A stretch of DNA of 64,000 bases from M0108 sp963841065 (GCA_963841065.1 CAWJBI010000030.1:40096-104095); one strand, 5' to 3'. Counted from the stretch's first letter, positions 53,691 through 62,080 are shown. The notes: generated by a model from the letters alone, not told the origin. Numbers and translations: made by a program.

Positions 53691-54374
53691 TCACAGGTTC
53701 AAGGTCAAGGGTTCGCATCGGGTGCCTGGGTCGCCGGGTGGCGGCGCCAGCAGGACGGCCTGATGCGTGGCGAAGAGCTGGAGTCCCTTCTTGAAGGCGC
53801 CGACCACGGCGCGTGGGGTGATGGTGGCGCCACTGAACTGGTCGAAGTCGCCCCCGTCCTTCTTCACCGCCCAGCGACTCTCGGGTGGGTCGCCCAGGGC
53901 GAGCCCCGCGAAACCCAGGATCCAATCGTCCTTGGTGGCCTCGATGCGGTCCCCCAGCCCCGGGGTCTCCCGATGGGAGAGTACCCGGGCACCCAAGATG
54001 CGGCCTTGGGCGTCAAGGCCCAGGATCAACTCGATCGGGCCCGCGTACCCCAGGCCGGTGACCTGGAAGGCGACAGCGGTGACCCGACCCTGCCGCATCG
54101 CCCGGTAAACCCTGACCGGTACCCCGGTTGCCGATGGGATCGACATCGCATCCGCCACGGGATCGTTGTCTTGGAGCGCCAGGGGGATCACCTGGGCCAG
54201 GGAGGCCTTGAGATCCTCGGCCCCCCGCGCGGCGATCGGCTCGCGCGTGAAGCGGTCGGCGACCACCAGCAGGGTGGCGGCGAGCAGCGTGAAGGCCCCG
54301 AGGAGCAGGGACGGGTAGCCGGCATGTTGCCGCAAGTCGGGGAGGCCGCCACCGGCGGTGGTGATGTCGCTCAT
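53691..54374 (-). CDS. rnfG: Rnf electron transport complex subunit RnfG
   Basis: Flavoprotein subunit with one N-terminal membrane helix (about 20-42) and a periplasmic FMN-binding domain. The covalent flavin site is the threonine of the S-G-A-T motif in DQFSGATITPRAV (about residues 185-197). The start at 54374 overlaps the rnfD stop (ATGA); the open frame upstream runs inside rnfD and is not coding. At 227 residues it has normal length. It passes electrons between RnfD and the other subunits. Confidence 0.94.
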   Translation of the reverse strand: MSDITTAGGGLPDLRQHAGYPSLLLGAFTLLAATLLVVADRFTREPIAARGAEDLKASLAQVIPLALQDNDPVADAMSIPSATGVPVRVYRAMRQGRVTAVAFQVTGLGYAGPIELILGLDAQGRILGARVLSHRETPGLGDRIEATKDDWILGFAGLALGDPPESRWAVKKDGGDFDQFSGATITPRAVVGAFKKGLQLFATHQAVLLAPPPGDPGTRCEPLTLNL

Positions 54375-55462
54375 CGGGGAAGCTCCGCTTGCTCGGCGTA
54401 TTCGATGGGGTCGCCCCGGCGGTCCCGTCCGTAGATCCGCGGGCGCGCATAGTGGTCGATGATGGGGGTGCAGGCGTTCATGAGGACGATGGCGAAGGCG
54501 ACCCCCTCCGGATAGCCGGCCCAGGTGCGGATGGCGTAAATCAGCAGCCCGCAGCCGGCCCCAAAGAGCAACTGGCCACGCGGCGAGACCGGGGAGGTGA
54601 CCGGGTCCGTGGCGATGAAAAAGGCCGCCAGCAGGGTGGCGCCGGAGACCAGATGCAGCATGGCGTCCGGGTACCGGGTCGGATTGATCAGGTGCATCAG
54701 GCTGGCCATCAGCACCAAGGCGCCCAGCAGAGAGACGGGGATGTGCCAAGTGATGACCCGCCGTTGGAGCAGGAAGAGCCCGCCCAGCAGGAGGAGAATG
54801 GCCGAGGTCTCGCCCATGCTGCCCCCGACCCAGCCCAAGGCCCCCGACAGGGGGTCGTAAATCCCCGCCAAAATGCCGCCGAGGTCATGACCCTGGCTCA
54901 AGCCTGTTCGCACCTGGCCCAGGACGGTGGCCCCGCTGAAGCCGTCGGGAATCGCGCCGCCGAAGGTGACCGCCAGGCCCGCCTCGAAATCGGGCGCGCT
55001 GGCGGCCCAGGGCGACAGGGGGGCGGTAAAGCTCGTCATCTCCAAGGGAAAGGCGACCAGCAGTGCGACCCGAGCCACCATGGCCGGATTGAAGAGATTC
55101 TGGCCGATCCCGCCGTACACCTGCTTGGTCAAGGGAATGGCTATCAGGGCCCCGATGACTCCCAGCCACCAAGGCGCCCAGGGGGGCAAGGAGAGGGCCA
55201 GGAGCCAGCCAGTCAGGAGTGCCGAGCCATCCAGCAGATAGGGCAAGGGGGGCTTGCCCGCGATCATGAGACTGACCGCCTCCGCGGCCAGCGCGGCGCC
55301 GAGGGTGACGAGGAACAGGAAGACGGCGGGCCAGCCAAACTGCCCCAGCCCGAACAGGGTGGCCGGCACCAGGGCCAGGGTCACCAGAGCCATGGCGCGC
55401 CCCACGCTGGTGCCGGAGTGGGTATAGGGTCCGGGGAAGATGCCAGGGTTCATCATGGTCAA
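54371..55462 (-). CDS. rnfD: Rnf electron transport complex subunit RnfD
   Basis: Membrane flavoprotein subunit, 363 residues with about nine to ten helices. The covalent FMN site is the threonine in DGFSGATVLGQVR (about residue 180). Other conserved parts are TKQVYGGIGQNLFNPAMVARV, GETSAILLLLGGLFLL and ATDPVTSPVSPRGQLLFGAG. The start overlaps the end of rnfC by four bases and the stop overlaps rnfG, so rnfC, D and G are tightly coupled. Confidence 0.95.
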   Translation of the reverse strand: MTMMNPGIFPGPYTHSGTSVGRAMALVTLALVPATLFGLGQFGWPAVFLFLVTLGAALAAEAVSLMIAGKPPLPYLLDGSALLTGWLLALSLPPWAPWWLGVIGALIAIPLTKQVYGGIGQNLFNPAMVARVALLVAFPLEMTSFTAPLSPWAASAPDFEAGLAVTFGGAIPDGFSGATVLGQVRTGLSQGHDLGGILAGIYDPLSGALGWVGGSMGETSAILLLLGGLFLLQRRVITWHIPVSLLGALVLMASLMHLINPTRYPDAMLHLVSGATLLAAFFIATDPVTSPVSPRGQLLFGAGCGLLIYAIRTWAGYPEGVAFAIVLMNACTPIIDHYARPRIYGRDRRGDPIEYAEQAELPR

Positions 55463-56946
55463 GCCTCCGCCAGGGACGCGGTGCTGGTCACCGGCGTCTG
55501 GGGTTTAGGGGCGGCCGCCTCCCGCTTGCGTGCCGCCATGGCCTCCCGCTTGGCCTGCTGGATGGCCTCGATCCGCGCGGTGCGCTGCTCGGTCAGCCGG
55601 CGCGTCTCGGCCTGCTTCTGTTTGGCCCGGCCCCGGGCGGCCATCTCGCCCTTGGCGAAGTTGAAATACTGCACCAGGGGGATATGGGCCGGGCACACAT
55701 AGGAGCAGGAGCCACAAGCCACGCAATCCATGAGCCCCAGGGCCACGGCCCCCTCCAAATCCCCGGCGCGGGTATGCGCCGCCATCTCCAGGGGCACCAG
55801 CCCGCAGGGGCAGGCGGAGACACAGTTGGCGCAGCGGATGCACGGCATGGGCGGGCGGGTGCGCGTCTCGGCGGCGGTCAGCGCCAGGATGCCGTTGCAA
55901 CCCTTGACGATGGGTACGCGCGTACTGGGCAGGGGTTGGCCCATCATGGGCCCTCCGCTCACCAGCCGTGTCGGCTCTTCCCGGAAGCCGCCGCACTGGT
56001 CGATCAGGTGCTGAACCGGTGTCCCCAGGGGGACGCGCAGATTGCGGGGGGTCCTGATCGCCCCACCGCTGACCGTCACCACCCGCGAGACCAGGGGCCG
56101 GCCCAGCCGCAGGGCCTGATGCACGGCGAAGGCGGTGGCGGGGTTGTGTACCACCACCCCCAGGTCCGCGGTGAGACCCCGCGCCGGGATCTCGCGGCCC
56201 AGCAGCGTCTGCACCAGATGCTTTTCCGAGCCCATGGGGTAGCGGACCGGCAGGCCGATCACCCGGACCCCCGCCTGGCCGGCCGCTGCCTGGGACATGG
56301 CGTCCAGGGCCTCGGGCTTGTTGTTTTCGATGGCGATCACAATCCGGGTCAGGCCCAGGGCATGGGCCATGATGCGGATGCCGTCGAGGACCTGGTCGGG
56401 ATGCTCGCGCATCAGCCGGTCGTCACAGGTGAGATAGGGCTCGCATTCGGCGCCGTTGATCACCAGGGTATGCAGCCGATAGCGCTGCCGCAGGTTGAGC
56501 TTGACGGCGGCGGGGAAGGTTGCCCCGCCCATCCCGACGATGCCCGCGGCCGCGACCCGGGCCGTGATTTCTTCCGGTTCCAGCGCGAAGGGGTCCCCGG
56601 TCCCCGCGATGTCGTCACGCCAGCGGTCCTCCCCATCGGGCTGGAGGGTGATGGTGCGGACCGAGAGCCCGGAGGCATGATGGGCTGGGTAGCTGCCAAC
56701 GCCCATGATGCGTCCCGAGGTCGGGGCATGGACCGGGGCCGAGATGGCCCCCTGGGCATGGCCCAGGAGATCGCCCTTGGCGACCCTTTGGCCCCGATGC
56801 ACCAGGGGCGCGGCGGGGGTGCCGATATGCTGCTGCAGCGGGACATGCAGCAAGGCGGGCAGGGGCAGGTCCTCGATGGGCTGCCCCGCCGCCAGATGCT
56901 TGCGCGCCTCTGGGTGAACGCCCCCGCGAATCCTGAAAAGTCTCAT
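55459..56946 (-). CDS. rnfC: Rnf electron transport complex subunit RnfC
   Basis: NADH-binding subunit, 495 residues. The N-terminal half has the Complex I 51-kDa-like fold with the nucleotide loop GIVGMGGATFPAAVKL and the NGAECEPYLTCDDRLM stretch. Two 4Fe-4S sites are near the C-terminus: Cys369, 372, 375, 379 and Cys408, 411, 414, 418. A charged helical tail of about 65 residues follows; this is shorter than the repeat-rich tails of some gammaproteobacterial RnfC. It lies between rnfB (19 bases) and rnfD (overlap). Confidence 0.96.
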   Translation of the reverse strand: MRLFRIRGGVHPEARKHLAAGQPIEDLPLPALLHVPLQQHIGTPAAPLVHRGQRVAKGDLLGHAQGAISAPVHAPTSGRIMGVGSYPAHHASGLSVRTITLQPDGEDRWRDDIAGTGDPFALEPEEITARVAAAGIVGMGGATFPAAVKLNLRQRYRLHTLVINGAECEPYLTCDDRLMREHPDQVLDGIRIMAHALGLTRIVIAIENNKPEALDAMSQAAAGQAGVRVIGLPVRYPMGSEKHLVQTLLGREIPARGLTADLGVVVHNPATAFAVHQALRLGRPLVSRVVTVSGGAIRTPRNLRVPLGTPVQHLIDQCGGFREEPTRLVSGGPMMGQPLPSTRVPIVKGCNGILALTAAETRTRPPMPCIRCANCVSACPCGLVPLEMAAHTRAGDLEGAVALGLMDCVACGSCSYVCPAHIPLVQYFNFAKGEMAARGRAKQKQAETRRLTEQRTARIEAIQQAKREAMAARKREAAAPKPQTPVTSTASLAEA

Positions 56947-56965
56947 GTCCGCTACTCCCGGCGTG

Positions 56966-57505
56966 TCATTGGACCGCCGCCAGGGCGGTCGGATTGGGCC
57001 AGAACCAGGTCTGGAGGTTGGCCACGAGGGGGCGCATCTCGATGCACTCGGTGGGACAGACCGCGAAGCACTGTTCGCAGCCGATACAGGCGTCGGTGAA
57101 GACGCTATGAATCATGTTGTTGGCCCCCATGATGGCGTCCGTGGGGCAACGCTTGAAGCATTTGCAGCAGCCGATACAGAGGCTCTCCTTGATGAAGGCG
57201 ATCCTGGGGGCCTTTTCCACGAGGCCCGACAGGTCCAGGGCAACGCCCAGCAGGTTGGCGATCTCGCCCGCCACGGCCCTGCCTCCCGGAGGGCAGATGG
57301 CCGGCGAGGCGGCCCCCGAGGCGATGGCCTCCCCCGCGGGTCCACAGCCCGCATAGCCGCACTGTCCACACTGGGACCCGGGTAGCAGGGCCACGACTTG
57401 CTCGGCGAGCGGATTGCCCTCGACCCGCAAATAGCGCCCGGCGACGGCGAGGAGACCGCCCAGGGTCAGGCCGAGGAGGGTGAGACTACCAATGGCGACG
57501 ATCAT
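56966..57505 (-). CDS. rnfB: Rnf electron transport complex subunit RnfB
   Basis: Ferredoxin-like entry subunit, 179 residues. An N-terminal membrane helix (about 3-25) is followed by a Fe-S domain (GSQCGQCGYAGCGPAG with Cys46, 49, 54 and Cys71) and a two-cluster ferredoxin domain (Cys110, 113, 116, 120 and Cys140, 143, 146, 150). The cluster pattern is complete; an extra cysteine (114) sits inside the first motif. It probably accepts or donates electrons to the ferredoxin or flavodoxin that serves nitrogenase. Confidence 0.96.
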   Translation of the reverse strand: MIVAIGSLTLLGLTLGGLLAVAGRYLRVEGNPLAEQVVALLPGSQCGQCGYAGCGPAGEAIASGAASPAICPPGGRAVAGEIANLLGVALDLSGLVEKAPRIAFIKESLCIGCCKCFKRCPTDAIMGANNMIHSVFTDACIGCEQCFAVCPTECIEMRPLVANLQTWFWPNPTALAAVQ

Positions 57506-57542
57506 CTTCCTGTGTCTCCTTAGGGGGCTATGGGCGCGCGCG

Positions 57543-58118
57543 TCACGCCAGTCCCACGAAACCCATGAAGCCTAGTGACAGCAACCCAGCCGTGATGAAG
57601 GCGATGGGCTGCCCCGCGAAGAGGGTTGGGACCTGGGCGAGGGCCAGGCGCTCCCGCAGCCCGGCGAACAGCACCATCACCAGCGAGAAGCCGAGGGCGG
57701 AGCCGATCCCGTTGAGCAGGCTGTATAGGAAGCCATGGTTCTGCTGGACATTGAGCAAGGTCACGCCCAGAACGGCGCAGTTGGTGGTAATCAGGGGCAG
57801 GTAGATGCCCAGTACCTGGTGGAGCGCCGGCGAGACTTTGCGGACCACCATTTCGGTGAACTGAACCACCGAGGCGATGACCAGGATAAAGGTGAGGATC
57901 CGCAGATAGCCCAGCCCGAGGGGCTGGATGAGGAGATGCTCCAACAGCCAGCCCGCCACCACGGCCAGGGTCAGCACGAAGGTGGTCGCCAGGCTCATCC
58001 CCAAGGCGGAGTCGAGCCGGCTCGAAACGCCCATGAAGGAGCACAGCCCCAGGAACTTCACCAGCAGCACGTTGTTGACCAGCGCGGTAGCCAGGATCAG
58101 TAACAAATATTCACCCAT
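57543..58118 (-). CDS. rnfA: Rnf electron transport complex subunit RnfA
   Basis: Integral membrane subunit paired with RnfE, 191 residues with six helices. The start at 58118 (MGEYLLLILATALVNNVLLVKFLGLCSFMGVS) matches the family; a TTG three codons upstream is an alternative. The membrane Fe-S cysteines are in LGLCSFMG and TTNCAVLGV. It is the first gene of the rnfABCDGEH operon, and a sigma-54 promoter lies 75 bases upstream. The operon is divergent from nifLA, as in Azotobacter. Confidence 0.95.
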   Translation of the reverse strand: MGEYLLLILATALVNNVLLVKFLGLCSFMGVSSRLDSALGMSLATTFVLTLAVVAGWLLEHLLIQPLGLGYLRILTFILVIASVVQFTEMVVRKVSPALHQVLGIYLPLITTNCAVLGVTLLNVQQNHGFLYSLLNGIGSALGFSLVMVLFAGLRERLALAQVPTLFAGQPIAFITAGLLSLGFMGFVGLA

Positions 58119-58192
58119 GGGAATCAAGGCCTCGGGATCAAGGGGGGGATGCGCTTGCCCAGACCCACGATCGGGTCCGCTGATAGGGGTAA

Positions 58193-58208
58193 CGCAAATT
58201 AGGTGCCA
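58193..58208 (-). promoter_or_regulatory. Sigma-54 (-24/-12) promoter of the rnf operon
   Basis: On the minus strand TGGCACCTAATTTGCG has a perfect -24 element (TGGCAC), ten bases between GG and GC, and TTGC at -12. It lies about 75 bases upstream of rnfA. This puts rnf under nitrogen-fixation control. The nearest NifA-type enhancers are at 58478 and 58521, 270 to 340 bases away. Confidence 0.75.
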
Positions 58209-58219
58209 GTCACTGGCAC
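58203..58219. repeat. Palindrome of two back-to-back -24 elements
   Basis: GTGCCAGT C ACTGGCAC is a perfect 17-base palindrome. The left half is the -24 element of the rnf promoter. The right half would be a -24 element pointing to nifL, followed by ten bases and GC with TCGC at -12, one mismatch from consensus. Confidence 0.7.
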
Positions 58220-58360
58220 CGGGGTCGCTCGGGGGGTGGCCGGGGAGCTAAGCGGGCGGCGTGACTCCAGGAAAGACAGGGGCCTGGGCGCGGGGTAACC
58301 GTTCAGACCCCCCGGCTGCATGGGTTGGGTTCGATAGCTCAAACCACTGATTCTCTTGCT

Positions 58361-58383
58361 CCCTCCCCCCTTGCGGGGGAGGG
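58361..58383. repeat. G/C-run intergenic hairpin
   Basis: CCCTCCCCC (58361-58369) pairs with GGGGGAGGG (58375-58383) around CTTGC, continuing into TTGGGGAGAGGGG. This kind of element occurs many times between genes in some GC-rich proteobacteria; only this copy is in the window. Confidence 0.5.
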
Positions 58384-58477
58384 TTGGGGAGAGGGGTCTG
58401 AAGGGTTACGGGGCGCGGCTAGGTCGCTGGGCGCGGGTGCGCGCCCTAATAGCGCGGGGCTGGGGGGACGAGGCGCT

Positions 58478-58493
58478 TGTGGGGGTTGCGACA
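58478..58493. promoter_or_regulatory. NifA enhancer (UAS) 1 in the rnf-nifL region
   Basis: TGT-GGGGGTTGCG-ACA is a perfect TGT-N10-ACA site. It lies about 147 bases upstream of the nifL -24/-12 promoter. Being symmetric, it could also serve the divergent rnf promoter. Confidence 0.65.
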
Positions 58494-58520
58494 AGGCCGG
58501 GATGGCGGGCGGTTCGGCTT

Positions 58521-58536
58521 TGTTGCCGATCCGACA
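58521..58536. promoter_or_regulatory. NifA enhancer (UAS) 2 in the rnf-nifL region
   Basis: TGT-TGCCGATCCG-ACA is a second perfect TGT-N10-ACA site, 43 bases after the first (about four helical turns) and 104 bases upstream of the nifL promoter, the usual enhancer distance. Confidence 0.65.
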
Positions 58537-58565
58537 AGGATGCCGTGCCTCCCCAGGGGGGCCGG

Positions 58566-58578
58566 GATCAAGCAGTTA
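58566..58578 (+). promoter_or_regulatory. IHF-like site between the NifA enhancers and the nifL promoter
   Basis: GATCAAGCAGTTA matches WATCAANNNNTTR except for the first base. Its place between the enhancers and the -24/-12 box is the classic one for DNA bending in sigma-54 systems. Confidence 0.45.
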
Positions 58579-58639
58579 GCCGGGCACCGGGGGCAAGCAC
58601 TGGAAGTAATGCCCCTGCCCGGCACCGACGGGTGGCAAG

Positions 58640-58655
58640 GGGCACGAATATTGCT
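58640..58655 (+). promoter_or_regulatory. Sigma-54 (-24/-12) promoter of nifLA
   Basis: GGGCACGAATATTGCT has GG (58641-58642), ten bases, GC (58653-58654) and a perfect TTGCT at -12. It lies 41 bases before the nifL GTG start. Together with two enhancers and an IHF-like site upstream it forms a complete NifA-dependent promoter. Confidence 0.75.
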
Positions 58656-58695
58656 ATGAATTAATACCCTGCGGTCCTTTTGTCGGAGCAACCCC

Positions 58696-60336
58696 GTGAC
58701 GACTACTCACATCCCAGAACTCCCTCACGGGAACTTCACCAAGGCCCTGGTCGAGTTTCTCGCCTCGCCACCGCCCGGCACCCCGGGCGAGGTGATCGAG
58801 GCCCTGAACCAACTGTCTTGGTCCGCCGCCGACGCCTTACCCCCCCGGCTCTTTTTCGAGGCGGTCGAGCAGACGCCCTCCGCCATCTCCATCGCGGACC
58901 CCCAGGCGACTATCCTTTACGTCAACCGCGCCTTCGAGGCCCTGACCGGTTACGCGCGGGAGGAGGTGATTGGCCAGAACCAGTCCATCCTCAACAATCG
59001 GGCGACTCCGGAAAGCATTTACCAGGAGCTGTGGCGGACCATCACGCGCAAGCAACCCTGGACCGGCGTCCTGGTCAACCGTACCAAGCAAGGGGGTGAC
59101 TACCTGGCGGAGCTGACGATAGCCCCGGTCCTGGATCGGCAAGGCGAACTGGGCTACTTCCTCGGCAAGCAGCGTGACGTCACTAAAGAGCACGAATTGG
59201 AGGCAAGGCTGCGCCAGCAAAAGGCACGCATCGAGATGGTATTGGATGCCGCCCCCGTGGTGGTGATGTTGCTGGATGCCCAGGGTCGGGTGCTGCTCGA
59301 CAACCAGGAATATAAAAAGCTCCTGGGGGATCTGCGGGGGCGTGAGCCGGCCAAGGTGCTGACCGAGGCCATCCTGGGGCAAGCGGGAACAGACCCGATA
59401 GAGGCCTGCCTGGCGGGGCAGGGTTTCAAGAATCTTGAGATCAGCCTGGAGACCCCGAATGGGCATGGCCCGCGCTGGTTCTCCTGCTCCGGTACCCCGG
59501 CGGATGAGCCAGACCCCAGCGCCCGCGGTTACTTCGCCAGCGGGACCCGGGGTGATCGGCAGCTCCTCCTGATCGCCACGGAGATCACCGCGCGCCGCCG
59601 CGAGATGGCGCGAGCCCATCTGGAGAACTTGCGGGCCAGACTCGCCGAGCAACAACTGATCCAGGGGATGCACGAGGCCCTGGCGGCGGCCATCTACCAA
59701 CTTCAGGCCCCCATGAACGTCATCAATGCCGCCACGGTCATGGTCCGGTGCGGCACCGCCAGCCTGGAGACCCTGGCCGCCATGCTGGACCAGATCTGCG
59801 CCTCCGGGGCCAGGGCCCTGGAAACGCTCCGCGGCGCCCTGCCCGAGGAACCGCGCGAGGCCGAGGCCATGGTCAATGTCAACGAGCTCCTGCGCCAGGT
59901 CCTGGATCTGGAGACCGACCGGTTGCTCGCGGCGGGTATCGTGGTGGATTGGCGCCCCGCCGAGGTGCTCCCGGCCCTCCCGGGTCACGAGAATCAGTTA
60001 CGCTCGGTATTCAAGGAATTGATTGAAAACGCCATTCACGCCCTGAACGAAAGCGGGCGCATGAACCCGGAACTCCTGCTGAACACCCGGGCACTGGAGG
60101 GTGCGGTGGCCGTGGAGATTCAGGATAACGGCGTAGGCATCCCCAACACCGACCGCTACAAGGTCTTCGAACCCTTCCATATCGGCTGGCGCAGTCGCCG
60201 TGGCAAGGCCGGCATGGGGCTGGCCATCGCCCAGGAGATTGTCAACGCCCACGGGGGCTCCATCGAGGTGGATCCCGGTTTCCCGGATGGTTGCCGCATG
60301 CGCCTCTTTCTGAGCCGCGCCAAATCCGCTTTGTGA
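58696..60336 (+). CDS. nifL: Nitrogen fixation regulatory protein NifL
   Basis: Redox- and nitrogen-sensing anti-activator that binds and inhibits NifA, 546 residues. PAS1 (about 50-165: FFEAVEQTPSAISIADPQ, then YVNRAFEALTGYAREEVIGQ) would bind FAD, and PAS2 covers about 170-300. The C-terminal part is kinase-like, with an N box (ELIENAIHALNES) and glycine boxes (DNGVGIPN, GKAGMGLAIAQ) for ADP. Where kinases have H-E-L-R-x-P there is YQLQAP, so Tyr334 replaces the phospho-acceptor His, fitting an inhibitor that works by protein contact. The start is a GTG with GGAG upstream. nifA follows 15 bases after the stop. Confidence 0.95.
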   Translation: MTTTHIPELPHGNFTKALVEFLASPPPGTPGEVIEALNQLSWSAADALPPRLFFEAVEQTPSAISIADPQATILYVNRAFEALTGYAREEVIGQNQSILNNRATPESIYQELWRTITRKQPWTGVLVNRTKQGGDYLAELTIAPVLDRQGELGYFLGKQRDVTKEHELEARLRQQKARIEMVLDAAPVVVMLLDAQGRVLLDNQEYKKLLGDLRGREPAKVLTEAILGQAGTDPIEACLAGQGFKNLEISLETPNGHGPRWFSCSGTPADEPDPSARGYFASGTRGDRQLLLIATEITARRREMARAHLENLRARLAEQQLIQGMHEALAAAIYQLQAPMNVINAATVMVRCGTASLETLAAMLDQICASGARALETLRGALPEEPREAEAMVNVNELLRQVLDLETDRLLAAGIVVDWRPAEVLPALPGHENQLRSVFKELIENAIHALNESGRMNPELLLNTRALEGAVAVEIQDNGVGIPNTDRYKVFEPFHIGWRSRRGKAGMGLAIAQEIVNAHGGSIEVDPGFPDGCRMRLFLSRAKSAL

Positions 60337-60351
60337 TCAGGCCCCGCACCC

Positions 60352-61953
60352 ATGACCGACGAACGCCCGCTTCCCCCTATCCCCGACGAGTCCTCCCGTC
60401 TCGAGCTGCTCGAATCCCAGCTTGCCACCCTCTTCGAGGTGAGCAGCGTCTTGAGCCGCTCGCTGAATTTACGCGAGACCCTGCAAGAGGTGCTGAGGGT
60501 GTTGCACGAGCGCGGCCGCTTGAGCCATGGCATGGTGGCGCTCCTGGACGAGGAGAGTGGCGATCTCCTGACCTGTGCCCTGCACCAGGGTCGGGCGGCC
60601 CCCCTGGAGCCGGTCCGCTATGGCTCCGGGGAGGGGATCATTGGCCGCATTCTGGAACGCAACGAGCCCTGGATATTGCCCAGAGTCGGGGATGAGCCCC
60701 GCTTTCTGGATCGGCTCAACCTCTATCAGCCGGCCTTGCCCTTTATCGGGGTGCCCATTCGCATCGGCGAGGGTGGCGCCGTGGGGGTCTTCGCCGCCCA
60801 ACCCCCGCGGGCGGATGGGCTGCTGCCGCACCGGGCCCGTTTCCTGGAGATGGTCGCCAACCTCATGGGTCAGGCCGTGCGTCTGGCCCGCTCGGTCGAG
60901 GCCGAGCAACAGGCCCTCCGGGACGAACGCGACAAGCTGCGCCGGGAAGTCAAGGCGACCCATGGTTTCGAGAGCATCATCGGCCACACCGTCCCCATGC
61001 GCCTGGTCTTTGACCAGGTGCGGCAGGTGGCCAAGTGGACGACCACGGTACTGATTCGCGGTGAGTCGGGTACCGGCAAGGAACTGGTCGCCAATGCCAT
61101 CCATTACAACTCGCCTCGGGCCCGGGGGCCCTTCGTCAAGCTCAACTGCGCGGCCCTGCCCGACACCCTTCTGGAATCGGAGCTCTTCGGCCATGAAAAG
61201 GGGGCCTTCACGGGCGCCATCAGCCTGCGCAAGGGCCGCTTCGAGCAGGCCGACGGCGGCAGCTTTTTTCTCGACGAGATTGGCGAAATCAGCCCCGCCT
61301 TCCAGGCCAAGCTGCTGCGGATCCTGCAGGAGGGCGAATTCGAGCGGGTCGGCGGGAGCCGGACCCTCAAGGTGGATGTGCGCTTCATTGCCGCGACCAA
61401 CCGCGACCTCGAGAGCGAGGTGCGCGCCGGTGACTTCCGGGAGGATCTTTACTATCGGCTCAATGTCATGCCCATTCGCATGCCCTCGCTGCGTGAGCGC
61501 ATCGAGGACCTGCCGGACCTGGCCCGCTTCCTGGTGACCAAGGTGGCGAGCCGCCAGGGCCGCGAATTGAAGATCACCGACAGTGCCCTGCGCATCCTGA
61601 TGCGCCGTGACTGGCCGGGGAATGTGAGGGAGCTGGAGAACTGCATGGAGCGCGCGGCCGTCATGAGCGAGGGCGGGATCATCGACCGGGATACCATCGA
61701 GCTCACGGGCCTCGATGGGGGCACCCGGGACGCCAGGCCTCCCGCCGATGCCGGCCGGTCGGCCGGACCGGCGTCGGAGTCAGCCCCAAGGATCGACGTG
61801 GACGACCCGGACCTGGATGAACGTGAACGCGTCATCGCCGCCATGGAGGAGGCCGGCTGGGTGCAGGCCAAGGCCGCGCGCCTGCTCAACATGACCCCCC
61901 GCCAGATCGCCTACCGCATCCAGACCCTGAATATCAAGGTGCGGCAGTTCTAG
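60352..61953 (+). CDS. nifA: Nif-specific sigma-54 activator NifA
   Basis: Enhancer-binding protein that activates nif promoters with sigma-54, 533 residues. A GAF domain (about 25-185) is followed by an AAA+ domain with Walker A GESGTGKE (237-244), the sigma-54-contacting GAFTGA loop (from 284) and Walker B (FFLDEIGE). A linker leads to a Fis-type helix-turn-helix (about 490-533: AAMEEAGWVQAKAARLLNMTPRQIAYRI). The interdomain cysteine pair of oxygen-sensitive alphaproteobacterial NifA is absent, which agrees with control by NifL. It is co-transcribed with nifL. Confidence 0.96.
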   Translation: MTDERPLPPIPDESSRLELLESQLATLFEVSSVLSRSLNLRETLQEVLRVLHERGRLSHGMVALLDEESGDLLTCALHQGRAAPLEPVRYGSGEGIIGRILERNEPWILPRVGDEPRFLDRLNLYQPALPFIGVPIRIGEGGAVGVFAAQPPRADGLLPHRARFLEMVANLMGQAVRLARSVEAEQQALRDERDKLRREVKATHGFESIIGHTVPMRLVFDQVRQVAKWTTTVLIRGESGTGKELVANAIHYNSPRARGPFVKLNCAALPDTLLESELFGHEKGAFTGAISLRKGRFEQADGGSFFLDEIGEISPAFQAKLLRILQEGEFERVGGSRTLKVDVRFIAATNRDLESEVRAGDFREDLYYRLNVMPIRMPSLRERIEDLPDLARFLVTKVASRQGRELKITDSALRILMRRDWPGNVRELENCMERAAVMSEGGIIDRDTIELTGLDGGTRDARPPADAGRSAGPASESAPRIDVDDPDLDERERVIAAMEEAGWVQAKAARLLNMTPRQIAYRIQTLNIKVRQF

Positions 61954-62046
61954 TCGGCCGGGTTCCAAGGCGCCAACTGAGTCATGGCCGGAACATGGCT
62001 AGGAGTCGCCAAGGCGCCCATAACCACTCATTCAAGGTTCCTTCGC

Positions 62047-62062
62047 TGTTCCCATTCCCACA
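62047..62062. promoter_or_regulatory. NifA enhancer (UAS) 1 upstream of nifB
   Basis: TGT-TCCCATTCCC-ACA, a perfect TGT-N10-ACA site about 200 bases upstream of the nifB -24/-12 promoter and 94 bases after the nifA stop. Confidence 0.65.
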
Positions 62063-62080
62063 AGTGCGCGGCTATGAGTC

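Noticed and set aside
53691..54749. Long rnfG frame reaching into rnfD
   Set aside because: The extra 125 residues are an out-of-frame reading of rnfD; the real start at 54374 overlaps the rnfD stop.
58318..58345. GGGTTCGATAGCTC resembling a tRNA T-arm
   Set aside because: No acceptor, D or anticodon stems can be built around it; no tRNA gene was found anywhere in the window.
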